The notes: generated by a model from the sequence alone, not told the origin. Counted from the first letter of the stretch, positions 25,930 to 35,029 are shown. The stretch is 64,000 nucleotides of DNA from Natronolimnohabitans innermongolicus JCM 12255 (GCF_000337215.1 NZ_AOHZ01000086.1:32334-96333); one strand, 5' to 3'. Made by a program: numbers and translations.

Positions 25930-27285
25930 ATGCCAATAGGTACCATTACACGCCGCGAGGCGCTCGGCGGGCTCGGCGTCGCCGGGGCCGGCCTCGTAGC
26001 CGGTTGCGTCGGCGGCTCCGACGACGACGAACTGCACATACTCACCGACCTGTCGAGCGACGAGTGGCAAGAGTACTGGGAGAACGACCTCATCCCCGGC
26101 TACGAGGAGGAGTACGGTCTCCCCGTCGAACACGAGTACACCGGACTCGACGAAGTCGGGCGACAGCGGCTCGCGACGCTGATGCAGGCGCAGGATCCGC
26201 CCGGTATTTTCCACGCGAGCCTCCCGGAGATCGGCGATCTCGTCAACCAGGGACAGCTCGCGGAAGTCAGCGACGTCCTCGAGGACCTCGAGGAGGAGTG
26301 GGGCGAGCCGGTCTTTCGATACCTCCTCGAGCCGGACGACGGCCAGATCGTCAATATTCCACACGGACCGTACATCGGGTGTCTGCAGTACCGCGAGGAC
26401 CTCTACGAGGAACTCGACCTCGAGGTCCCCGAAACGTGGGACGACCTCCTCGAGAACGCGCGGGCGATAGACGAGATGGACAACGACGTCCGCGGGTTCG
26501 GACTCGCGGCCGGCCCAGAGGGGAAACCCGACGCCGACTTCTCGTGTTGGCTCGCGAACGCGGGCGGCAACCGGTTTCGATGGAACGGCGACGACGTCGA
26601 GTTAGCCTACGACGAAGACGACGTCCTGGCCGTCTTCGAGTTCCTACAGGAACTCGCCCAGTACTCGCCCGACCCGTCGAGTCTGGATTACGGGACGACG
26701 ATCGAGTACTGGGCCAGCGGCCGTCTCGGCCAGTGTATCATGCTCAACGCGTGGGTCTGTTCGGCGGCCTACAACGCGGGTGCGGAGGAGGTCGCGCTCA
26801 ACACGAAACAGGAGGTCGTTCCGCACCGGGAGGGCGTCGATCCGGACGTCCGCGGCTTCGTCACGATGACCGGCGCGCCGGTGCTCGAGGGTGCGACCCA
26901 CACCGACGGCGCGAAAGACTTCAATCGGTACATGTACGGCCCGGAGCGCCACATCGAGGTCAGTTTGATGGAGCCGATGCGATTCCTGCCGCCGTACGAA
27001 TCCATCCTCGAACACGAGGAGTACCGCAGCGCCGACGTGTTCCAGATCGACGACGGCTACTTCCTCGAGCGCAACGAGTACCTCCTGCAGGAGATCGCAC
27101 CGCAGGTATCGGATCCGGAGAGCCCGACGACGCCGGAGACGCTCGGCCTGCTGTCGTTCGACATCGACTCCCAGATGATCAACCGCCTCATCGTCGAAGA
27201 GGAGGATCCCGAGGACGTCTACGAGTGGGGGATGGACGAACTCGAACGGCGGTTCGAGGACGTCAAAGCGGACGCGAACTACTGA
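25930..27285 (+). CDS. Tat-exported lipoprotein, ABC sugar-type substrate-binding protein
   Basis: A 451-residue family 1 (sugar/osmolyte type) extracellular binding protein, not closely related to the four PotD-like copies. The Tat motif RREALG (residues 8-13) precedes lipobox VAGC with Cys26. The body has the ETWDDLLENARAIDE segment and the C-lobe YGTTIEYWASGRLG seen in this class. It would present a carbohydrate-like or other polar solute to an ABC permease, but none is encoded in the window. It is followed 82 nt later by a CoA ligase gene, suggesting the cargo may be an acid. A TTTTACC box lies about 28 nt before the ATG. Confidence 0.87.
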   Translation: MPIGTITRREALGGLGVAGAGLVAGCVGGSDDDELHILTDLSSDEWQEYWENDLIPGYEEEYGLPVEHEYTGLDEVGRQRLATLMQAQDPPGIFHASLPEIGDLVNQGQLAEVSDVLEDLEEEWGEPVFRYLLEPDDGQIVNIPHGPYIGCLQYREDLYEELDLEVPETWDDLLENARAIDEMDNDVRGFGLAAGPEGKPDADFSCWLANAGGNRFRWNGDDVELAYDEDDVLAVFEFLQELAQYSPDPSSLDYGTTIEYWASGRLGQCIMLNAWVCSAAYNAGAEEVALNTKQEVVPHREGVDPDVRGFVTMTGAPVLEGATHTDGAKDFNRYMYGPERHIEVSLMEPMRFLPPYESILEHEEYRSADVFQIDDGYFLERNEYLLQEIAPQVSDPESPTTPETLGLLSFDIDSQMINRLIVEEEDPEDVYEWGMDELERRFEDVKADANY

Positions 27286-27346
27286 TTTCCAGCGTCGAGC
27301 CCCACTTCGCTGGTCGCGATCGTATCGAACAAAACATCTATACCTG

Positions 27347-27361
27347 CAGACAATGTGTCTG
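27347..27361 (+). promoter_or_regulatory. Perfect palindrome at the ligase promoter (operator candidate)
   Basis: CAGACA-ATG-TGTCTG is a 6-3-6 inverted repeat lying between the TATA-like ATCTATACC (about 27336-27344) and the ATG at 27368. In that position a bound protein would block the transcription start. Seen directly; the regulator is unknown. Confidence 0.5.
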
Positions 27362-27367
27362 TAACAC

Positions 27368-28990
27368 ATGTCATATGGTAGCGCATACGAAGCCGTCGCG
27401 GACCTGCACGACAAAGAGGCCGGCTGGGAGGAACACGTCCACGTAGGGAGCAAGGAATCGCTCAACCTCGCCACCGAAGCGCTCGGCCGCCACGGCGACT
27501 CGTCGGAAACGGGACTGCGAATCCGGGACTTCGAGACCGGCGAGACGGAGACGTACACGTTCGCCGAACTCGACGCCGCCGCCAACCGGGTCGCGAACTA
27601 CCTGGTGGAACACACCGACCGCGGCGCTCGCGTCGGGGCGAAACTGCCCACCCAGTTCGAGCTGTACGCCGTCGTCTTCGGGACGATCAAGGCGGGTCGA
27701 ATCTACCTCCCGCTGGCGCCCGTCTTCGGACCCGACGCGCTGAACTATCGCCTCGAGGACTCGCGGACGTCAGTACTGTTTACGACCGAACACGGCTGCG
27801 AAACCGTCGACGCCGATCTGCCGGCGCTCGAGCGGATCGTCACGGTCGACGGCGGCTCCGTCGACGGGTCGGCGACCGTCGACGACTACGACGCCGTCAG
27901 GTCCTGTGACGACTCCTTCGAGGCGGTCGAGACGCACCCGAACGATCCGTTCACGCTGACCTACACCTCCGGGACGACGGGATCGCCGAAGGGCGTGCTG
28001 AGTCCGCACCGCGGCCCGGTCGAACTCTACGCCTTCACGGAGTACGTCGTCGACCTGCGTCCCGACGACGTCTACCTCGTCGCGGCCTCGCCCTCGTGGT
28101 CCTACGGCCTCAACATGGGGACGATCATGTCGGGCATCCGCGGGACGGCGATCGGCTGCTACCGCGGCCAGTTCAATCCTCACACGTTCTTCGAAACCCT
28201 CGAAGAGTGGGACGTCGACAACGCGATGATCCCGCCGACGGCGCTTCGACAGTCCCGGGCCGCCGGGATCGACCTGGGAGAGTACGATATCGATCTTCGC
28301 GTGCTGATCTCGGCGGGCGAGGCGCTCGATCAGGACACCGTCGACTGGTGCGAGGGCGGCCTCGGCGCGCCGCCACAGGACTCCTACGGCCTCACGGAGG
28401 GCGGGATGGTCGTCTGCAACTACGCGTTCGACGACTGGGAGGTCAAACCCGGGAGTATGGGGAAGGTCCTTCCCGGCGCCGAGGTCGCCCTGTTGGACGA
28501 AGACGGGAACGAAGTCGAACAGGGCGAGGTCGGCGAAATCGCGATCAAGCGCGACGAGGCTCCGACGGGCTCGTACTGGGGGCGTCCCGAGCAGTCCCTC
28601 GAGACGTTCACCGGGCTCTGGCTGCGGACGGGCGACCTGGCCAGACGGGACGAGGACGGCTACTTCTGGTACGTCAGCCGCGCCGACAACGTCATCATCT
28701 CCTCGGGCTACCGTATCGGCCCCGAGGAAGTCGAGGAGACGCTGTTGAACCACCCCGCCGTCGAGGAAGCGGCGGTCGTCGGCAAGGACGACGACACCCG
28801 CGGCGAGATCGTCGCGGCGTACGTGACCCTCGTCGGCGAGCACGAGCCGTCCCCGGAGCTCGAGGACGAACTCAGCAACTTCGCCCGGGAGGAGCTCTCG
28901 AAACACGAGTATCCGCGCGAGATCGCGTTCATCGACGAACTGCCGAAGACGGCGAGCGGGAAGATCAAACGCGCCGAACTCGCGGACTGA
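27368..28990 (+). CDS. AMP-forming acyl/aryl-CoA ligase
   Basis: A 540-residue ANL ligase resembling the benzoate/acetate-CoA ligase branch. TSGTTGSPKG is near residue 200, SYGLTEGGM near 337, the hinge LRTGDLARRDEDG near 420, VIISSGYRIGPEEVE near 440 and the adenylation Lys in TASGKIKRAEL. It probably activates an aromatic or short-chain acid. It is followed after 60 nt by a flavin reductase gene on the same strand. The palindrome at 27347 suggests specific regulation. It most resembles the truncated ligase at 62508 in C-terminal motifs. Confidence 0.9.
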   Translation: MSYGSAYEAVADLHDKEAGWEEHVHVGSKESLNLATEALGRHGDSSETGLRIRDFETGETETYTFAELDAAANRVANYLVEHTDRGARVGAKLPTQFELYAVVFGTIKAGRIYLPLAPVFGPDALNYRLEDSRTSVLFTTEHGCETVDADLPALERIVTVDGGSVDGSATVDDYDAVRSCDDSFEAVETHPNDPFTLTYTSGTTGSPKGVLSPHRGPVELYAFTEYVVDLRPDDVYLVAASPSWSYGLNMGTIMSGIRGTAIGCYRGQFNPHTFFETLEEWDVDNAMIPPTALRQSRAAGIDLGEYDIDLRVLISAGEALDQDTVDWCEGGLGAPPQDSYGLTEGGMVVCNYAFDDWEVKPGSMGKVLPGAEVALLDEDGNEVEQGEVGEIAIKRDEAPTGSYWGRPEQSLETFTGLWLRTGDLARRDEDGYFWYVSRADNVIISSGYRIGPEEVEETLLNHPAVEEAAVVGKDDDTRGEIVAAYVTLVGEHEPSPELEDELSNFAREELSKHEYPREIAFIDELPKTASGKIKRAELAD

Positions 28991-29050
28991 GCGGCCCGCG
29001 GACCGAAACTCGTTTGGCTCCGCTCCGTGAGGATCGGAGTAGGACCACCG

Positions 29051-29638
29051 ATGCAGATCGATCCGCGCGACGACACGCACTCGATGTACCGCACCCTGAC
29101 CGGGCTCGTCGTTCCCCGCCCAATCGGGTGGATCAGCACCCGCAGCGACGCGGGCGTCGACAACCTCGCTCCCTACAGCTTCTTCAACGCCGTCAGCGTC
29201 GATCCGCCGATCCTCATGTTCGCTCCGATCGACAGACCGGACGGCCTCACGGACACTGCGACCAACGTTCGAGAGACCGAGGAGTTCGTCGTCAACCTCG
29301 TCACCCACGAGTTCGCCGAGGCGATGAATCGAACGAGCGCCGAACTGCCGTCGTCCGAGAGCGAGTTCGACGCCGCGGACGTCGAGCGAGCGCCCTCGGA
29401 GCGCGTCGAGCCCCCTCGAGTAGCGGGGGTCGCCGCCGCCTTCGAGTGCGTACTGTACGACGTCCTCGAGGTCGGTTCGAACTCGCTCGTTCTGGGCGAG
29501 GTCGTTTCGGTCCACGTCCGCGACGACGTCACGACGGACGGAAAGGTGGATACGACGAAACTCGACGTCATCGGACGCCTCTCCGGCGGGTTCTACGACG
29601 GGGTCGACGATCGATTCGAGATGAAGCGACCGGACTGA
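29051..29638 (+). CDS. Flavin reductase-like FMN-binding protein
   Basis: A 195-residue split-barrel flavin reductase-like protein. The N-terminal YRTLTGLVVPRPIGWISTRS and the following NLAPYSFFNAVS and PPILMFAPI segments are the FMN-binding pattern of the family. It may supply reduced flavin to a monooxygenase or act as a ferric/flavin reductase. The ATG at 29051 is preferred over a GTG at 29027 because a GGAGTAGG-like sequence precedes it and homology begins there. It is downstream of the ligase gene and upstream of an alpha/beta hydrolase gene on the same strand. Confidence 0.82.
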   Translation: MQIDPRDDTHSMYRTLTGLVVPRPIGWISTRSDAGVDNLAPYSFFNAVSVDPPILMFAPIDRPDGLTDTATNVRETEEFVVNLVTHEFAEAMNRTSAELPSSESEFDAADVERAPSERVEPPRVAGVAAAFECVLYDVLEVGSNSLVLGEVVSVHVRDDVTTDGKVDTTKLDVIGRLSGGFYDGVDDRFEMKRPD

Positions 29639-29718
29639 TCTCCGTTCGAGGACTCGAGGGTTCGAGACCGCCCTCGAGAATGCAAAGAGTGAACTACATC
29701 CGTGCCAACGGGTAGCAC

Positions 29719-30579
29719 ATGTCTGGTTCGGACGTAACCGACGAGGTAACGCACGGAACGGAGCGCGTCAACGGCGTTTCGATACACTACGTCACCGCGG
29801 GGTCGGGACCGCCGCTGGTCTTGCTCCACGGGTGGCCCCAGACCTGGTACGAGTGGCGGGACGTGATCCCCTCGTTCGCCGCCGAACACACCGTCATCGC
29901 GCCCGACTTGCGGGGGCTCGGCGATTCGGAAACGCCCGCGTCGGGGTACGATAAGGACACCGTCGCGACGGACGTTCGAGAACTCGTTCACGCGCTCGGA
30001 CACGGCGACGAGCGCATCGCGCTCGTCGGCCACGACTGGGGGATGCCGACGGCCTACGCGTACGCGGCCCAGTATCGGGAGGAGGTCGCCGCGCTCTGCG
30101 TTCTCGAGGCGGGACTCCCGGGCGTCCGCGAGGACGAAAAGCGCCACTTCTGGCACACCCGTTTTCACGGCGTGCGAGACTTGCCGGAGCGCCTCGTCGC
30201 CGGCCGGGAACGGATGTACCTCGAGTGGTTCTACAAGGAGGGCGCGTACGACCCCGCCGCGATCGATTCGGACGCCCGAGACGAGTACGTCCGCTGTTAC
30301 TCCCAGCCCGGCGGACTTCGCGGAGGGTTCGAATACTACCGCGCGTACGACGACGACGCCGAGAACAACGCGGTCCACGCCGAAACGCCCCTCGAGATGC
30401 CCGTACTCGCACTCGGCGGCGCGGCGTCGTTTCGCAGCCTTCCGATCGAGGATATGAACGCGGTTGCGACCGACGTCGAGGGCGAAGTCCTCGAGAGGGC
30501 CGGCCACTGGATTCCCGAGGAACGCCCCGAGTACTTCGTCGAACGGGTGGAATCGTTCCTCGAGTCCGCGACGGAGTAG
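29719..30579 (+). CDS. Alpha/beta hydrolase, epoxide hydrolase/haloalkane dehalogenase-like
   Basis: A 286-residue alpha/beta hydrolase. The oxyanion segment LLHGWPQTWYEWR is near residue 36. The nucleophile elbow GHDWGM near 105 carries Asp rather than Ser, as in epoxide hydrolases and haloalkane dehalogenases. The late GHWIPEE supplies the catalytic His. Such enzymes open epoxides or hydrolyse C-halogen or ester bonds. It is on the same strand as the flavin reductase and ligase genes and convergent with a thiolase gene. Substrate unknown. Confidence 0.86.
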   Translation: MSGSDVTDEVTHGTERVNGVSIHYVTAGSGPPLVLLHGWPQTWYEWRDVIPSFAAEHTVIAPDLRGLGDSETPASGYDKDTVATDVRELVHALGHGDERIALVGHDWGMPTAYAYAAQYREEVAALCVLEAGLPGVREDEKRHFWHTRFHGVRDLPERLVAGRERMYLEWFYKEGAYDPAAIDSDARDEYVRCYSQPGGLRGGFEYYRAYDDDAENNAVHAETPLEMPVLALGGAASFRSLPIEDMNAVATDVEGEVLERAGHWIPEERPEYFVERVESFLESATE

Positions 30580-30639
30580 TTGCCGTCTCAGTCTCGGACC
30601 TGCCGGGGAGACGGACGTGAAAAACGAGAGGCGCGTCGA

Positions 30640-31797
30640 CTACCGTTCCAGGATGTTCACGCAGGAGACCGCACCCGTCGCGTTGCGCCCGATCCCGATG
30701 TTGTGCTGGAGGCCGACCTCGGCGTCCGGAACCTGCACGTCGCCGGCCTCGCCTCGCAGCTGTTCGAAGATTTCGGCGATCTGTGCGACGCCGGTCGCCC
30801 CGATCGGGTGCCCTTTCGAGAGCAGCCCACCGGACGGGTTGACCGGCTTGTCGCCGTCGAGGTGCGGAACCCCGTCGTCGATGAACGCGCCGGCCTCGCC
30901 CTGCTCGCAGAAGCCGAGATCCTCGTAGGTGATCAGCTCCGTGATCGAGAAGCAGTCGTGGACCTCGGCGACGTCGACGTCGTCGGGGCCGTACCCCGAG
31001 CGCTCGTAGGCCATACTCGAGGCCTGCCTCGAGGCGGGGAAGTTCGTCAGCGCCAGGTCGTCGCCGCGCATGAACGAGTCCGTCGAGAAGCCGTAGCCGG
31101 CGACCCGAACCGGCGCGTCGGTAAACTCGCGGGCGCGTTCGTCGTTGGTCACGAGCACCGCACACGCCCCGTCGGTGACCGGACAGCAGTCGTAGAGGTT
31201 CAGCGGGTACGAGACCGTCGCCGACTCCGTGACGTCGTCGACCGTGCACTCGAACTGCTGGTGGGCGTGGGGATACTTCGTCCCGTTCTCGTGGTTCTTG
31301 ACGGAGACCTCCGCGATCTGCTCGCGGGTGGTGTCGTACTGTTCCATGTGACGCGTCGCCCGCATCCCGAAGAACGCCGGCATCGTCACGCCGCGGCCGC
31401 GCCAGAGGCGCTCTAAGGCGGCGCCGCCGATGAGCCCCTCGGTCGAATCGAGCATCTTCTCCGCCCCGATGACGAGTGCGACCTCGACGTCGCCGGCTTT
31501 GACGGCCTGGACCGCGTTCCGGAACGCGTCGCTGCCGGTCGCACAGGCGTTGACGATCTGCGTCGCCGGCTTCTCGAAGAGGCCGGTGGCGTGCGCGACC
31601 GACGCACCCGACGCCCCCTCGTTCGCGATGTCCAGCGTCCCGTACCAGATCGCGTCGATGTCTTTGGTCGGTTCGATGCCGTGATCGACGCTCTCGACGA
31701 GGTCGAGGTAGGCGCCCTCGAGGAGGTCGTCGAACGACCACTCGTACTTCTCCCCGAAGTCGATGATGCCCGAACCCACGACGTGTGCGTCGGTCAT
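30640..31797 (-). CDS. Thiolase (SCP2/SCPx type)
   Basis: A 385-residue thiolase-fold enzyme with the acylated Cys in NACATGSDA near residue 90, VHDCFSITEL near 290 and GHPIGATGVAQ near 340. It cleaves 3-oxoacyl-CoA with CoA, or runs the condensation in reverse. It is last of three coupled genes: its ATG overlaps the stop of the DUF35 gene (31794-31797), which overlaps the HMG-CoA-synthase-like gene. In archaea, thiolase, DUF35 and HMG-CoA synthase form one complex that channels acetoacetyl-CoA; this cassette has the same three parts. Confidence 0.9.
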   Translation of the reverse strand: MTDAHVVGSGIIDFGEKYEWSFDDLLEGAYLDLVESVDHGIEPTKDIDAIWYGTLDIANEGASGASVAHATGLFEKPATQIVNACATGSDAFRNAVQAVKAGDVEVALVIGAEKMLDSTEGLIGGAALERLWRGRGVTMPAFFGMRATRHMEQYDTTREQIAEVSVKNHENGTKYPHAHQQFECTVDDVTESATVSYPLNLYDCCPVTDGACAVLVTNDERAREFTDAPVRVAGYGFSTDSFMRGDDLALTNFPASRQASSMAYERSGYGPDDVDVAEVHDCFSITELITYEDLGFCEQGEAGAFIDDGVPHLDGDKPVNPSGGLLSKGHPIGATGVAQIAEIFEQLRGEAGDVQVPDAEVGLQHNIGIGRNATGAVSCVNILER

Positions 31798-32213
31798 CGT
31801 TTCACCTCGCGGGGCACGGCGAACTTGAAGGAGTTGATCGGCCGCTCGCCGTCGTCGAACAGCTCCCGGAAACGGGCCTCGACTTCGGTCCCGACCGACA
31901 GCTCGTCGAGTTCCGTCTCGGTCAGCAGGCCGTAGACGCGGGCGGACTCGCCCTCGCCGTCAGCCTGTGGCAGGTCGACGATGGCGAGTGGCTGTGGCAC
32001 CTCGATGTCGTCGGGAAGGTACTCCTGGACGACGAAGGTCTCGACCTCGCCGCGTTCAGCCAGCCGGACCTCCTCGAACGTCGCCGGCGCGTCGCCGCAG
32101 CGTTTGCACGTTCGCCGTTCGTCCGGGAACGACACGTAGCCACACGACTGGCACTCGAAGGCCAGCAGTCGCTGATCCTGCGCTCTGGTTCGGTGATATC
32201 GCGGTCCGCTCAT
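31794..32213 (-). CDS. DUF35 OB-fold/zinc-ribbon acyl-CoA-associated protein
   Basis: A 139-residue DUF35 protein. The N-terminal rubredoxin-like zinc knuckle has CQSC and CKRC near residues 20 and 35, followed by an OB-fold half (VETFVVQEYLP, VYGLLTETELDELSVGTEV). In archaeal complexes and in the steroid Ltp2/ChsH2 enzyme, DUF35 proteins bridge the thiolase-fold partner and help bind CoA. The gene has 4-nt ATGA overlaps with both neighbours (31794-31797 and 32210-32213), so it is almost certainly made together with them. Confidence 0.88.
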   Translation of the reverse strand: MSGPRYHRTRAQDQRLLAFECQSCGYVSFPDERRTCKRCGDAPATFEEVRLAERGEVETFVVQEYLPDDIEVPQPLAIVDLPQADGEGESARVYGLLTETELDELSVGTEVEARFRELFDDGERPINSFKFAVPREVKR

Positions 32214-33205
32214 GCGTTTGGCACCCCCTGGTAGTCGTATCGCTCTCGGTACTCGAGGTGTTTGACGTAGGGGACGTACTCCTTGGCCTCGAGTTGTGCC
32301 GCGACGGTCAGGCCGTCGGGATCGGTCGCCCCGTCGCCGACCGTAACGACGACGGCGTCGGCGCCGCCCTGACCGTAGGCGACCGCACCGATCGTCGACC
32401 CCGCATCGACGGACTCGATCGCGTGACACAGATCGAGCACTAGCGTCGCCGTCCCGGCGTAGCCGACCTCGTTGAACGTCGACACGCGTTCGGCGTCGAT
32501 CGACTCGAGCGCCGTCCGGGCGAGGCGGAAGCCGGGAGCGCTGGCGACGCCGTACTCGAGGTCGGCGTCGGTCTCCGCCCGGTCGAACGCCGTCGACGCC
32601 GCCGGAGCGACGCCGTGTCGGCGCTCGAACCGAGCGTCCCCCGCGGTGGCCGACTCGCCGTGTTCGCGGTGGCGCTCGAGAAAGCCCGTCGTCGCCTGCC
32701 CGACCGCGTCGACGGTGGCCATCGGATCGTCTCGGTCCGGCCGGAGGACGAGCGCGCCGGCGCCGGCGCCCATCGTCGCTTCGTCGTCGCCGCCGGATTC
32801 GACGGGCATGACGTCGACTGCCGCGACAACGGCGGGCTGGTCGGTCGCACGAACGTACTCGCCGGCCGTTACCAGCGCGTCGGCCGCCGCGCGAGCGCTT
32901 CCCTGGAAATCGCCGGTTCGCACGTCGGTCGACGTTCCGAGCCTGTACGCGAGCTGGGCGGCGATGCCGTGTTCGGCGAACGGATCGGTGATGCTCGCCG
33001 TGAACACCGCCGCGACGTCCTCGGCCGCCGTCGCGGATCGCTCGAGGGCGGTCGTCGTCGCCTCGCTCGCCATCGTTACGTGATTTTCGTCGCGAGCGGG
33101 AACCGCGCTCTCGCCGCGTCCGCGACCGCCGTGTTGTGCGGCGACGTCGTCGCGATCGATTCGATACAACGGGACGTAGCCGCCGATCCCGTCAACGACA
33201 ACCAT
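32210..33205 (-). CDS. HMG-CoA synthase-like thiolase-superfamily protein lacking the catalytic Cys
   Basis: A 331-residue protein of the thiolase/ketosynthase superfamily with the HMG-CoA-synthase-like start VDGIGGYVPLYRIDRDDV. The site of the nucleophilic Cys (EFACKAGT in archaeal HMG-CoA synthases) reads DFQGSARAA, with Gly in place of Cys; the only Cys in the protein is in LDLCHAI near the C-terminus. The later Asn/Gly loops (FNEVGYAGT, YGQGGADA) are kept. It may be a structural or substrate-binding partner of the coupled DUF35 and thiolase proteins, or use another mechanism. It is first in the three-gene unit. Confidence 0.78.
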   Translation of the reverse strand: MVVVDGIGGYVPLYRIDRDDVAAQHGGRGRGESAVPARDENHVTMASEATTTALERSATAAEDVAAVFTASITDPFAEHGIAAQLAYRLGTSTDVRTGDFQGSARAAADALVTAGEYVRATDQPAVVAAVDVMPVESGGDDEATMGAGAGALVLRPDRDDPMATVDAVGQATTGFLERHREHGESATAGDARFERRHGVAPAASTAFDRAETDADLEYGVASAPGFRLARTALESIDAERVSTFNEVGYAGTATLVLDLCHAIESVDAGSTIGAVAYGQGGADAVVVTVGDGATDPDGLTVAAQLEAKEYVPYVKHLEYRERYDYQGVPNA

Positions 33206-33673
33206 CGGGTCGACACCTCTGTTGGTAGATCATGGCACACTCAACGAGTACTCCGTCGTCAACTGACATAATAAGTGTACGGGTCCACCCGACGAGACGT
33301 ATCCCGCGTCTCGCATTTCGTTCCGGAAGATGTCGTCTACGGGCTGATAAGCGCTGCTACCGTACCCCACACGGTCGAATCGTAGACCAGGGTACAACTA
33401 AAACGTTGGATGATAATAATTGACAATGAACATCGTTCGCATTCGTCACGAAAGATCGCTCGGCTTCGATTAACGGCCTAAGTCCGTTATGGGGCTAAAT
33501 ATCGGCCTCACCGCCATTCGAGAAAAACGGTGTGGGTTGCTGTTACTGATCACACACATTCTGCTCGAACGCTCTCTCGTGAGTATCGGTATCACGGTCG
33601 TAGACGACGGTTGCGGGCGGACGACCGCCTCGAGAGGGGAAACTATATGTGACACACTCACACCTGTCGAACT
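33206..33673. other. Divergent intergenic region
   Basis: A 468-bp gap between the HMG-CoA-synthase-like gene (minus) and the PrpD gene (plus). I see no convincing gene: short open frames lack coding character. It holds promoter elements for both sides, including CTATAT at 33643-33648 for the PrpD gene. Confidence 0.6.
33643..33648 (+). promoter_or_regulatory. TATA-like box of the MmgE/PrpD gene
   Basis: CTATAT about 28 nt before the ATG at 33674. Confidence 0.45.
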
Positions 33674-35029
33674 ATGACAACCGAAATTTCCGACGACCCG
33701 CGCTCGGAACTCGCAACCTTCGTCGCGTCGCTGTCGTTCGACGACGTTCCCGACGACGCCGTCACGTTGATCGAGCGCGCCGTACTCGACACCGTCGGCG
33801 TCACGCTCGCCGGTTCGACGACCGACACCGCCCAACGGGTTCGCTCCGCGGTCGCCACGACCGGCGGAGACACGACGCTTCTCGGCGTCGACGACTCGCT
33901 TCCGCGGTCCGACGCGGTGTTCGTCAACGCCACGGCGGGACACTGTCTCGACTTCGATGATGTCGCGTTGCCGGTGATGGACGGCCACCCGAGCGTGCCG
34001 ATGGTCGCGCCGCTTCTGGCCGTCGGCGAGGGGCGAAACGCCACCGGCGAAGCGCTCATCGCCGCCTACGCGGCCGGGTTCGAGACCCAACACTACGTCG
34101 CCCAGCCGATCAGTCCGACCCACTACGAGGACGGGTGGCACGCGACGTCGACGATCGGAACCTTCGGCACCGCGGCGGCCGTCGCCCATCTCTTAGGGCT
34201 CTCGGCCGAGGAGGTCGCCCACGCGGTGAACATCGCCGCTTCGATGCCCGCCGGCCTCAAGCGCAACTTCGGCTCGATGACGAAACCGGTCCACGTCGGG
34301 CAGGCCGCGCGGTCGGGGACGACCGCCGCGTTGCTCGCCGCCGAGGGCGTCACCGCCGACGCGTCGGCAGTCGCCGGCGACCGCGGCTTTCTCGACCTCT
34401 ACAGCAGCGACGAACCGGACCGCGACCGGTTCCCGGTGCTCGGCGAGGAGTGGGCGCTGTCGACCGACGGCATCGACGTCAAGAAGTACCCGTGCTGTTA
34501 CTACACCCACGCCGCGATCTACGGCGCGGCCGAACTCTCGAGGGAGCACGAGATCGATCCCGAGACCATCGACGCCGTTCGCGTCACCGCGTCCAGGGGT
34601 GCCGAGGACGCGCTTCACCACGCGGATCCGTCGACGGGGCTCGAGGCCAAGTTCTCGATGGAGTACGTCGTCGCTCGCGCCCTCGTCGACGGCGGCGTCG
34701 GACTGGCGGCGTTCGACGACGACCGGGTCGGAGACGCCGACGTGCAAGCGATCCGCGAACGCGTTTCGTTCGACGTCGACCCCGACCTCGAGTACGACTC
34801 GAACGCCGCGACGATCGAGGTGACGACGACGGCCGGTGCGGAGTACGAGCGAACCCAGGAGCGACCGCCGGGGACGAACGCCGAACCGCTCTCCCTCGAG
34901 GAACTCCAGGACAAGTACCGCATGTGCGGCGAGCGCGTCGACGGGTTCGACGCGGTCGAGTCGACGCTCGAATCGCTTACCGACCTCCGATCCGTCTCGG
35001 ACGTCTCGACGGTACTGGCGGAGTTCTAG
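33674..35029 (+). CDS. MmgE/PrpD family dehydratase
   Basis: A 451-residue MmgE/PrpD protein, related to 2-methylcitrate dehydratase. The segment GHCLDFDDV near residue 95 and AAYAAGFETQHYVAQ near 140 match the family, as does KKYPCCYYTHAA near 275. PrpD dehydrates 2-methylcitrate during propionate use; other members act on itaconate or cis-aconitate-like acids, and many are uncharacterised. No 2-methylcitrate synthase or lyase gene is nearby, so another hydroxy-tricarboxylic or dicarboxylic substrate is possible. It is convergent with the DUF35/thiolase pair at 35159-36738. Confidence 0.87.
   Translation: MTTEISDDPRSELATFVASLSFDDVPDDAVTLIERAVLDTVGVTLAGSTTDTAQRVRSAVATTGGDTTLLGVDDSLPRSDAVFVNATAGHCLDFDDVALPVMDGHPSVPMVAPLLAVGEGRNATGEALIAAYAAGFETQHYVAQPISPTHYEDGWHATSTIGTFGTAAAVAHLLGLSAEEVAHAVNIAASMPAGLKRNFGSMTKPVHVGQAARSGTTAALLAAEGVTADASAVAGDRGFLDLYSSDEPDRDRFPVLGEEWALSTDGIDVKKYPCCYYTHAAIYGAAELSREHEIDPETIDAVRVTASRGAEDALHHADPSTGLEAKFSMEYVVARALVDGGVGLAAFDDDRVGDADVQAIRERVSFDVDPDLEYDSNAATIEVTTTAGAEYERTQERPPGTNAEPLSLEELQDKYRMCGERVDGFDAVESTLESLTDLRSVSDVSTVLAEF

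Noticed and set aside
27770..29515. 581-codon minus-strand frame across the aryl-CoA ligase and flavin reductase genes
   Set aside because: It spans two well-supported plus-strand genes and has no recognisable domain.
29894..31741. 615-codon minus-strand frame overlapping hydrolase and thiolase genes
   Set aside because: Arg/Pro-rich shadow in a different frame from the real thiolase; no start signal or domain.
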